Source of the DNA: a bacterium
GTDB lineage: Bacteria; Desulfobacterota; JAPLJL01
Length of the DNA stretch: 25,725 bases
Assembly (NCBI GenBank): GCA_028713675.1
Contig: JAQTNV010000050.1
Location: 1-25,725, forward strand
Direction of reading: 5' to 3'
The notes beneath the pieces are model-generated. The model worked only from the letters and a program-made list of their open reading frames with translations. It did no database searches and had not been told where the DNA came from. This document shows positions 6,356 through 13,001 of the stretch, piece by piece. Made by a program: the position numbers and the translations under genes. Numbering within the stretch: the stretch's first letter is position 1; the number at the start of each line of letters is the position of its first letter.

Positions 6356-7107
6356 CCCTGACCTCCATCGCTTGTTGCCTCCAAAACCGGTCGGGGCCGG
6401 GCCAATGCCCGGTCCGGATAATCAAGATCGATTTCCTCCCAGACCCGCGGGTCCGGCCGGAAATTGCTTATAATCTTCTGCAGGTGGGCGAGTTTTTTCG
6501 GGTAATCATCAAAACCGAACCGCACCCAGAGCGGGGTTTCAAACCCCAGGGTAAACCAGTATCCCAGCCCCGGACGGAACATGATCCCGTTGACCGCGGG
6601 CAGGATCCTCGGGTCGCTCTGCAGGGTATGAATCAGCGTCACCGCCCCCTGCAGGGCCTCGAGCGGGGGCAAGGCGCCCTCGTAATGGATCTCGAAAAGG
6701 CCGGGGGCTTCCCGGGCCAGCTCCTCCGGGGAAACCGGGATCACCTTCCCCCCCTCCTCGATCAGGCCCCAGACGCCGTCCCCGAGATGGATCCGGGCCA
6801 CCGGCCGGTATTCCTCGACCTTGATGGCCACCCGGTCCGGGAAAACCCGGGAGATGGAAACCTCCTTGATCCAGGCCAGGTCCAGGATCCGTTTGGCCGC
6901 CTGGTCCAGGGAGATGGCCAGGAGGTTGTTTCCCTGCGAAAGCCCCGCCCGGGACAGGATATCCCCGCTCGGGACCCGCTGGTTGCCCAGGACCTGGATC
7001 TGTGAAATCGGCAGGGAAAACTGGGGCTTGCCGCCGACGCTCGTGGTGGTGAACCAGAGCGCCGCGACAATCCCGCCGAAGGAGACAACGTAAAGCAGGC
7101 TTTTCAA
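6352..7107 (-). CDS. ftsQ: Cell division protein FtsQ (POTRA-domain, DivIB family)
   Basis: 251 residues. A single transmembrane segment (about 4-20, LLYVVSFGGIVAALWF) has a very short cytoplasmic side. A POTRA domain follows (about 34-103: ISQIQVLGNQRVPSGDIL, then WIKEVSISRVFPDRVAIKV and EYRPVA), then the beta domain to about 230. It scaffolds the septal synthase with FtsL and FtsB in the periplasm. The start is TTG in a TTGA overlap with the ddl stop, supported by GGGAGGTGG shortly upstream. The cytoplasmic tail is shorter than in enterobacteria, where it is about 25 residues, so an upstream start inside ddl is formally possible but no better signal is seen. The ftsA start overlaps its stop. 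Confidence 0.95.
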   Translation of the reverse strand: MKSLLYVVSFGGIVAALWFTTTSVGGKPQFSLPISQIQVLGNQRVPSGDILSRAGLSQGNNLLAISLDQAAKRILDLAWIKEVSISRVFPDRVAIKVEEYRPVARIHLGDGVWGLIEEGGKVIPVSPEELAREAPGLFEIHYEGALPPLEALQGAVTLIHTLQSDPRILPAVNGIMFRPGLGYWFTLGFETPLWVRFGFDDYPKKLAHLQKIISNFRPDPRVWEEIDLDYPDRALARPRPVLEATSDGGQG

Positions 7108-8057
7108 TTTCCACCTCCCTTTAAACTGGCGGTCATCAGAATGGCCTCGACCAGGCCGGGATAATCCCGGCCGGAAGCCCGGGCGATTTTCGGGATCAGG
7201 CTCGTCTCGGTCAGGCCCGGGATGGTGTTGACCTCGAGCACGAAGGACTTCCCGCGGCGGTAGATGCAGTCCACGCGCGCGACCCCGTCGCAGCCCAGGG
7301 CCAGGTAGGCCGCCCGGGCGGCCGCGTCCAGGTCCCGGCGCGCGCCCGCGGCGACCCGGGCCGGGATGATATATTCCGTCATCCCGGGGGTGTACTTGGA
7401 GCGGTAATCGTAAAAGCCCCCGCGGGGCACCACTTCGACCTCCCCCATGACTTTTCCGGCGAGAATCCCGACATGCACCTCGGCCCCGGAAACAAACTCC
7501 TCGATCAGGAGATCCCCTCCGTAGGCCCGGGCGGTTTTGACCCGGTCCTGAAGCTCCCGCGCGTTCCGGGCCAGCCCCACTCCCAGACTGGAGCCCTCGG
7601 CCCGCGGCTTCACCACCACCGGGAACCCCCCCAGGCGTTTTTTGATTTCCTGCGGAGAAACCCGAAACGCGGCTTTTTCCACCCAGAGATGGCGGGGCAC
7701 GGTTATCCCCCGCGCCTGAAAGATTATCCGGGAAAGCAGCTTGTCCATTCCCAGGGCGCTCGCCAGCACCCCGGAACCGGTGTAGGGAATTTCCAGGGTT
7801 TCCAGAAGCCCCTGGATCGAGCCGTCTTCTCCCCGGCCGCCGTGAAGAGCCAGGAAAACCACCTCGATTTTTTCTCTTTTCAGCCGGGGAACGAGATCGG
7901 CCCCGGGATCAATCCCGATGGGACGGTAGCCCCTGCTTTCCAGGGCGGCGAGCACCGCCCGCCCGGAACGCAGGGAAATCTCCCGCTCCGCGGAAGTTCC
8001 CCCGTAAAGCACCCCGATCCGGCTTTTCTTCGTGATCCTGATCTTTTCTCTTATCAT
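7104..8057 (-). CDS. ddl: D-alanine--D-alanine ligase
   Basis: 317 residues. ATP-grasp enzyme joining two D-alanines for the peptidoglycan stem in the cytoplasm. Visible motifs: YGGTSAEREISLRSG (18-32), LHGGRGEDGSIQG (71-83), the flexible-loop GSSLGV (155-160), FYDYRSKYTPG (215-225) and the metal-binding EVNTIPGLTETSLIPK (275-290). Tyr216 in the omega-loop is the residue typical of D-Ala-D-Ala specificity; D-lactate ligases of vancomycin resistance differ there. The start ATG follows AAGGAT. It is separated from murB by a 159-bp gap full of repeats, so it may have its own translation or transcription control. Its stop overlaps the TTG of ftsQ. Confidence 0.97.
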   Translation of the reverse strand: MIREKIRITKKSRIGVLYGGTSAEREISLRSGRAVLAALESRGYRPIGIDPGADLVPRLKREKIEVVFLALHGGRGEDGSIQGLLETLEIPYTGSGVLASALGMDKLLSRIIFQARGITVPRHLWVEKAAFRVSPQEIKKRLGGFPVVVKPRAEGSSLGVGLARNARELQDRVKTARAYGGDLLIEEFVSGAEVHVGILAGKVMGEVEVVPRGGFYDYRSKYTPGMTEYIIPARVAAGARRDLDAAARAAYLALGCDGVARVDCIYRRGKSFVLEVNTIPGLTETSLIPKIARASGRDYPGLVEAILMTASLKGGGN

Positions 8058-8115
8058 TCTTGATCCTTGGTCTATCTGGTTTCTTTAGTTTCTCTGGTTC
8101 GTTTTGTTTATTCCG

Positions 8116-8171
8116 CGCAGCCTTCCCTCGGCCACAATGCCTCGGGATCTGATCGAAAAGGCTGCGGCTAC
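8116..8171 (-). repeat. 56-nt structured repeat, copy B
   Basis: Inside the murB-ddl gap, in the same orientation as transcription. It begins GTAGCCGCAGCC and ends AAGGCTGCG on the minus strand. Its ends form a 9-bp perfect stem. It matches copy A (1377-1432) at 51 of 56 positions; a C-G pair here is G-C in copy A. The stem ends also match the short hairpin at 2706-2725. It directly follows the heptad array at 8179-8213. Confidence 0.75.
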
Positions 8172-8178
8172 CTGTTTT

Positions 8179-8213
8179 CTGCTACCTGCTACCTGCTACC
8201 TGCTACCTGCTAC
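8179..8213 (-). repeat. Heptad tandem array, five perfect GTAGCAG units
   Basis: Five exact 7-bp units (CTGCTAC on the plus strand) begin 3 bp after the murB stop codon. Each unit carries a TAG on the transcribed strand, and the 7-bp period places TAG in all three frames. Confidence 0.9.
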
Positions 8214-8216
8214 TTG

Positions 8217-9152
8217 TTAATCCTCTCCGATCACTTTCAGCTCGAGTTCGAGCTGCACCCCGAACTTCTCCTTGACCCGGTCCCGGATCATCCCGATCAG
8301 CGAGAGGATGTCCTTGGCCGCGGCCCCGCCCACGTTCACGATAAAATTGGCGTGCACCGGGGAAACCTGCGCCCCCCGGATCCGCACCCCCTTCAAGCCC
8401 GCTTCCTCGATCATCTGGCCGGCCTTGCTGCCCCGGTCCGGGTTCTTGAAAATCGAACCGGCGCTGGGCAGGTCCCAGGGCTGGGTGGATTTCTTTTTCT
8501 CCCGGATGGTTTCCATTTCCTTCCGGATCTTCTCCGGCTTGCCCGGCGCCAGCTCGAGCACCGCCTCGAGGACAAACTCCCTGTCCTTCAGGGCGCTCTC
8601 CCGGTAGCCGAACTTGAGCTCCTCCCGGTCCCGGCTCGCCGTCCGGCCCGAGCTCTCGAGGACCAGGACGGTTTTCACGCTGCCCCCGATCTGGCCCTTG
8701 CTTCCGGCCGGCCCGGCGTTCATCCGGATCGCCCCGCCCACCGACCCGGGGATGCCCACCAGGGCGGCCAGCCCGGCGCCGCCTTCCTGGGCGGCGAGTT
8801 CCACCACCCGCGCGAGCGGCGCACCGCCTTCGGCCCGGATCCGGAGAAGTTTTTCCCCCTCTTCCCGCCCGGACTCGACCTTCTGAAAACCCTCGGACAG
8901 GGAGACCAGAACCCCCGGGTAGCCCCCGTCTTTGACCAGCAGGTTGGTCCCCCGGCCGAATGGGAGATACGGGATCCGCTTCTGCCGGAGAAACGCGATC
9001 AGCGCCTCCAGTTCCTCGCGGCCCGGCGGGAAGGCCAGGGCCGCGGCCCGGCCCCCGGCTTTCAATGAGCAGTGTTCGGCCATGGAAACGTCGGTTTCCG
9101 CTTTTCCCTTGCAGATTTCCTGGAGTGTCTGTTTGATTTCTGGTTCCAGCAT
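8217..9152 (-). CDS. murB: UDP-N-acetylmuramate dehydrogenase MurB
   Basis: 311 residues. FAD enzyme that reduces enolpyruvyl-UDP-GlcNAc to UDP-MurNAc with NADPH in the cytoplasm. FAD-binding segments are FGRGTNLLVKDGG (65-77) and GIPGSVGGAIRMNAG (133-147). The substrate domain has YRES (183-186) and SAGSIFKNP (230-238) with the proton donor Ser233; the conserved acid is in QLELELKV near the end (Glu302 or Glu304). The layout resembles short type II MurB, without the extra loop of the enterobacterial type I enzyme. The start ATG directly follows the murC stop (TAAATG), after AGGAAGG. Its 3' end abuts the GTAGCAG array. Confidence 0.97.
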   Translation of the reverse strand: MLEPEIKQTLQEICKGKAETDVSMAEHCSLKAGGRAAALAFPPGREELEALIAFLRQKRIPYLPFGRGTNLLVKDGGYPGVLVSLSEGFQKVESGREEGEKLLRIRAEGGAPLARVVELAAQEGGAGLAALVGIPGSVGGAIRMNAGPAGSKGQIGGSVKTVLVLESSGRTASRDREELKFGYRESALKDREFVLEAVLELAPGKPEKIRKEMETIREKKKSTQPWDLPSAGSIFKNPDRGSKAGQMIEEAGLKGVRIRGAQVSPVHANFIVNVGGAAAKDILSLIGMIRDRVKEKFGVQLELELKVIGED

Positions 9153-10607
9153 TTAGCCTTCCTGCAGTTCGTCTGCGACTTTTTGAGCCACCCGGTAAAT
9201 GCTCCCCGCCCCCAGCGTCAGCAGCAGGTCGCCCGGTTTAAGTATCTTTTTCAGGCGGGGAACCAGCTGGTCCACGTCCCGGACGTAAACCACCCCGGGA
9301 TGGCCCGCCTTTTCGATCTCCCCGGCCAGCCATTTCCCCGTCACTCCGGGAATCGGCTTTTCCGAGGCGGGATAGATTTCGGTCAGGACCAGGATATCCG
9401 CGTCGAAAAACGCGGCGGAGAATTCCCGGTAGAGATCCCGGGTGCGGGTGTAGCGGTGGGGCTGGAAGGCCACCACCAGCCGGCGGTCGAAACCTTCCCG
9501 CGCCGCCCGGAGGGTGGCCCGGATCTCGGTGGGATGGTGGCCGTAGTCATCCACCACCAGGACCCCGCCGTGCTCCCCGTATACCTGGAAACGGCGCTGG
9601 ACCCCGGAGAAATCCGCGAGGGCCCGGGCGGTTTCCGAAAACGGAACCTTGAATTCCTCTCCCACCGCCAGGACCGCCAGGGAATTCAGCACGTTGTGCC
9701 GGCCGGGCGTGCCCACCCGCACCCGGCCCTGGAATTTCCCTTCCCGGTAGGCGTCGAACTCCATGCCCATTCCCCGGGCCTCGATATTGCGGGCCGACCA
9801 GTCCGCTTCCGGCCGGAACCCGTAGGTCCTGACCCGCCGGCCTTCGCGCTTGATCTGGCGGACGATCCGCATCAGGCGGGGATCCTCCTTGAAAGCCACC
9901 ACCAGGCCGTTTTTATCCACCTGCCGTAAAAACTGGGCGAAGGCCGCCTCCAGGACGGCCATCGACCCGTAGTGATTCAGATGCTCGAAATCGATGTTGG
10001 TCACCACCGCCACCGACGGGAAAAAGCGGAGAAAGGAACCGTCGCTCTCGTCCGATTCGGCCACGATGATCCCGCCCTTCCCGAGCCGCGCCCCCGTGCC
10101 CAGGCTGTTCAGCTTGCCCCCGACCACCACGGTCGGATCGAGCCCGGCCGCGGAAAAAACCGTCCCGATCAGGGAAGTGGTGGTGGTTTTCCCGTGCGCC
10201 CCCGCCACGATGATGGAGCGCCCCGCCCTCCGGATGATGTCGGCCAGCATCTCCGCGCGGGGAATGGTCGGCACCGCCCGCTCCCGGGCGGCCGCGAGTT
10301 CCGGATTGTCCGGGGAAACCGCCGAGGAATAAACCACCAGCTCGGCCCCGTTCACGTTTTTCCGGTGATGCCCGAGGGAAATAACCGCCCCGAGTTTTTC
10401 CAGTTCCCGGGTGGTTTCGGAGGAGATGAGATCCGACCCGCTGACCCGGAAGCCGAGGTTCAGGGAAATCTGGGCGATCCCGCTCATCCCCGACCCCCCG
10501 ATCCCGATGAAATGGATCCGCCGGCCCCGGGAGAGAAACCCCGCGGGCAGCTTTTCCAGGATCTCCGCCGGCGCGGCGGTTTTCAGTTTTTTACCAGTTC
10601 CAGGCAT
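9153..10607 (-). CDS. murC: UDP-N-acetylmuramate--L-alanine ligase MurC
   Basis: 484 residues. Adds the first residue, L-alanine, to UDP-MurNAc using ATP in the cytoplasm. The N-terminal UDP-binding domain shows GIGGSGMSGIA (35-45), the central ATPase has GAHGKTTTT (136-144), and the C-terminal domain has DDYGHHPTEI and FQPHRYTRT. The GIGGSGMSG form is the one seen in MurC, which separates it from MurD, MurE and MurF in this cluster. The start ATG 10607 lies 25 nt inside murG and is preceded by GGGAGGAG at 8 nt or so, so the overlap is real. About 30 residues precede the first strand, a slightly long N-terminus. murB starts at once after its stop. Confidence 0.97.
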   Translation of the reverse strand: MPGTGKKLKTAAPAEILEKLPAGFLSRGRRIHFIGIGGSGMSGIAQISLNLGFRVSGSDLISSETTRELEKLGAVISLGHHRKNVNGAELVVYSSAVSPDNPELAAARERAVPTIPRAEMLADIIRRAGRSIIVAGAHGKTTTTSLIGTVFSAAGLDPTVVVGGKLNSLGTGARLGKGGIIVAESDESDGSFLRFFPSVAVVTNIDFEHLNHYGSMAVLEAAFAQFLRQVDKNGLVVAFKEDPRLMRIVRQIKREGRRVRTYGFRPEADWSARNIEARGMGMEFDAYREGKFQGRVRVGTPGRHNVLNSLAVLAVGEEFKVPFSETARALADFSGVQRRFQVYGEHGGVLVVDDYGHHPTEIRATLRAAREGFDRRLVVAFQPHRYTRTRDLYREFSAAFFDADILVLTEIYPASEKPIPGVTGKWLAGEIEKAGHPGVVYVRDVDQLVPRLKKILKPGDLLLTLGAGSIYRVAQKVADELQEG

Positions 10608-11686
10608 TGATTGACGATCTCCTCCCGGGCCTCGGGGTGAGCGATTTCCCGGGCTTTTTTTCCCATCTCTTTCCGCCGGGTCTCATCCCGGTAAAGTTCC
10701 AGGACGGCCCGGGCGCACACCGGGCCGGAAAGCTCCCGGTCTTCCAGCATCAGCGCCGCCCCTTTTTCCGCCAGCTCCCGGGAATTCTCCTTCTGGTGCT
10801 GGTCGGCGGCAAAGGGATAAGGGACGAGAATCGCGGGCTTCCCCCAGGCGGTCAGCTCCGCCAGGGTGGTGGCCCCCGCCCGGGCGATGACCAGATCCGC
10901 CTGGGCGTAAACCCGTCCCATATCCTCGATAAAATCCAGAACCGTGGCCGCCAGGCCGGCCTCCCGGTAAGCCTGTTCCACCGCCGCCCGGTCCGCGGAC
11001 CCGGTCTGGTGGATCACCCGGAGACCCGGGATGGCCCGGGCCAGCTCGGGCATCCCCGCGAGCACGCCCGCGTTGATGGTCTTGGCTCCCTGGCTTCCCC
11101 CCAGGACCAGAAGGGTGAACCCGCCGCGCGCCGGGGAAGCCGCCGGGGAAAACCCGGGGATCACCTCCGGCCGGAGCGGGTTGCCGGTCAGCCGGACCAG
11201 TTTTTCCGGGAAAAAGTCCCGGGTCCGGTTAAAAGCGATGAAAATCCGCCGGGCCAGGCGGCCGAGCAGACGGTTGGCGAGGCCCGGGATGGAATTCGGC
11301 TCGACCAGCACGGTCGGGATCCGCAGCAGCCAGGCGGCCAAAAGCACCGGGCCGGAGGCATAACCCCCCAGGCCCACGGCCAGGTGGGGATGCAGTTCCC
11401 GGAGTCTTCTCCCCGAGGAAAATACCGCCCGGGGGAGCTTGGCCAGGGAACGGATCACGGCCGCCGGCCCCCGCCCCTTCAGGGCTTCCACCTCGATCAG
11501 GTGCAGGCGGTATCCATGGCTGGGAATCAATTTCGTCTCCAATCCCTTCCGGGTTCCGAAGAAAACGATCTCGGCCCGGGGATCGCGCCGCCGAAATTCG
11601 CCGGCCAGGGCCAGGGCCGGGAAAATGTGTCCCCCCGTCCCGCCGGCGGCAAAGGCGATCCGCAGCTGTTCACCCGTTTTCGGCAC
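10583..11686 (-). CDS. murG: UDP-GlcNAc--lipid I N-acetylglucosaminyltransferase MurG
   Basis: 367 residues. GT28 glycosyltransferase that adds GlcNAc to lipid I, making lipid II on the inner membrane face. Motifs: GGTGGHIFPALAL (15-27), GLGGYASGP (105-113), LGGSQGA (195-201), RAGATTLAEL and PYPFAADQHQ, the nucleotide-sugar contacts. One family motif, usually HEQN followed by xxPG, reads VEPNSIPG here. The start is GTG at 11686, 13 nt after the ftsW stop, with AAGGGA upstream. It overlaps murC by 25 nt. The protein is expected to attach peripherally to the membrane and to act directly after MraY. Confidence 0.97.
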   Translation of the reverse strand: MPKTGEQLRIAFAAGGTGGHIFPALALAGEFRRRDPRAEIVFFGTRKGLETKLIPSHGYRLHLIEVEALKGRGPAAVIRSLAKLPRAVFSSGRRLRELHPHLAVGLGGYASGPVLLAAWLLRIPTVLVEPNSIPGLANRLLGRLARRIFIAFNRTRDFFPEKLVRLTGNPLRPEVIPGFSPAASPARGGFTLLVLGGSQGAKTINAGVLAGMPELARAIPGLRVIHQTGSADRAAVEQAYREAGLAATVLDFIEDMGRVYAQADLVIARAGATTLAELTAWGKPAILVPYPFAADQHQKENSRELAEKGAALMLEDRELSGPVCARAVLELYRDETRRKEMGKKAREIAHPEAREEIVNQCLELVKN

Positions 11687-11699
11687 CCGTTTTTTCCCT

Positions 11700-12851
11700 T
11701 CATTTCCGGGAGGGATGGGGATGAAGCCCGATCGAGAGCAGAATGCCCACCCCGATCAGGTTGACCACCAGGGAAGTGCCGCCGTAGCTGATGAACGGCA
11801 GGGTCAGTCCCTTGGTCGGTAAAACCCCCAGCACCACTCCCATGTTTAAAAGCGCCTGGAACGAAACCATGATCACGATCCCGAAAGCCAGCAGACTGGC
11901 GAAGAGATCCGGGGCCTTCAGGGCGATCCGGATTCCCCGCTGGGTGAAAACCAGATAAAGGAGAAGGAGCGCCACCACCCCCAGGAAGCCGAGTTCCTCG
12001 CCGATGACGCTGAAGATGAAATCGGTATGGGCTTCGGGAAGGAAAAAGAGCTTCTGGCTCCCTTCCCCGAGCCCCTGCCCGAGAAAGCCCCCGTGGGCGA
12101 AGGCCACGAAGGACTGGATGATCTGGAAACCGCTGCCCTCGGGATCGCTCCAGGGATCGAGGAAAACCATCACCCGGCGCATCCGGTAACCGTGGCCGAA
12201 AACCACCAGGCCGACTGCGACCGGCAGGGCCAGGAGCCCGAGCCCCAGGACGTATTTCAGGCTGACCCCGGCGATGGTCCAGAGGAGCAGCAGCAGGATC
12301 CCGATCACCACCGCGCTCCCGAAATCCGGCTGGAGCAGGATCAGGAAGGCGAGCCCGCCCGCGAGACCGAGCGGGATCATGATCCTGGCTTTGTTATCGG
12401 ATTGACTCTCGGTTTTACCGAGGTAGTTCGCGAGCACGATCACGATCGCGAGTTTGGCCAGCTCGGTGGGCTGGAAACTGAATCCGAAGGCCCGGATCCA
12501 GCGCGAGCTTCCCCCCACCCGGGTTCCTACCCCCGGGATCAGGACCAGGATGAGCAGGAAAACCACCCCGAGCAGGATGAAACTGGAATACCGGGAAAGC
12601 AGGCGGTAATCCAGGAAGGCCGTCACCAGGCAGAGGAAAAACCCGAGGCCCATGAAGAGGAGCTGGCGCCGGAGGAAATAGAGCTTGTCCCCGAGCTCTT
12701 TCAGAGCGGGGATATAGCTCGTGCTGTAGATCATCAGGACCCCGGCCCCGACCAGGATCATCACGATCGAGAGGAGAAAATAATCAAACCTGTCCCGCTG
12801 GATCCTCCCGATCCCGGTCGATACCGCGGAGCGAAAACCGGATTCAATCAT
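11700..12851 (-). CDS. ftsW: Septal peptidoglycan glycosyltransferase FtsW (SEDS family)
   Basis: 383 residues, with about ten hydrophobic membrane segments. SEDS polymerase that builds glycan strands from lipid II at the septum with FtsI. Key segments are GGSSRWI (113-119), QPTELAKLAIV (127-137), QPDFGSA (174-180), and the large periplasmic loop with LPEAHTDFIFSVIGEELG, where Asp277 matches the essential SEDS aspartate. The C-terminal segment has LPTKGLTLPFISYGG, typical of FtsW/RodA. Its place between murD and murG points to FtsW over RodA. ATG 12851 follows GGGAGG. A 129-bp gap with the longest heptad array separates it from murD. Confidence 0.97.
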   Translation of the reverse strand: MIESGFRSAVSTGIGRIQRDRFDYFLLSIVMILVGAGVLMIYSTSYIPALKELGDKLYFLRRQLLFMGLGFFLCLVTAFLDYRLLSRYSSFILLGVVFLLILVLIPGVGTRVGGSSRWIRAFGFSFQPTELAKLAIVIVLANYLGKTESQSDNKARIMIPLGLAGGLAFLILLQPDFGSAVVIGILLLLLWTIAGVSLKYVLGLGLLALPVAVGLVVFGHGYRMRRVMVFLDPWSDPEGSGFQIIQSFVAFAHGGFLGQGLGEGSQKLFFLPEAHTDFIFSVIGEELGFLGVVALLLLYLVFTQRGIRIALKAPDLFASLLAFGIVIMVSFQALLNMGVVLGVLPTKGLTLPFISYGGTSLVVNLIGVGILLSIGLHPHPSRK

Positions 12852-12903
12852 TACGGTTTTCCTCCCTCAATATTAATATCGGCATCGGTATCATGTTTTT
12901 TCA

Positions 12904-13001
12904 CTTTGCTCTTTGCTCTTGGCTCTTTGCTCTATGCTCTATGCCCTATGCCCTATGCCTTTTGACCTTTGCCCTTTGCCCTATGCGCTATGCTCTATGC
13001 G
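12904..13001 (-). repeat. Heptad tandem array, 14 units, running into the 3' end of murD
   Basis: Fourteen uninterrupted 7-bp units with plus-strand consensus CTWTGCY (CTTTGCT, CTATGCC, CTATGCG and so on) keep perfect phase for 98 bp. Seven units contain CTA, so TAG on the transcribed strand. The murD stop TAG (12981-12983) and the last codons before it are part of the array. The rest fills most of the murD-ftsW gap. Confidence 0.9.

Noticed and set aside
6539-7114. Minus-strand alternative frame of 191 residues overlapping ftsQ
   Set aside because: Gly/Pro-rich shadow; FtsQ in the other frame has a membrane segment, POTRA domain and stop-start overlaps with both neighbours.
8179-8213. Possible CRISPR array
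   Set aside because: Units are 7 bp with no spacers; the Ig repeats are coding and contiguous. No cas gene is present.
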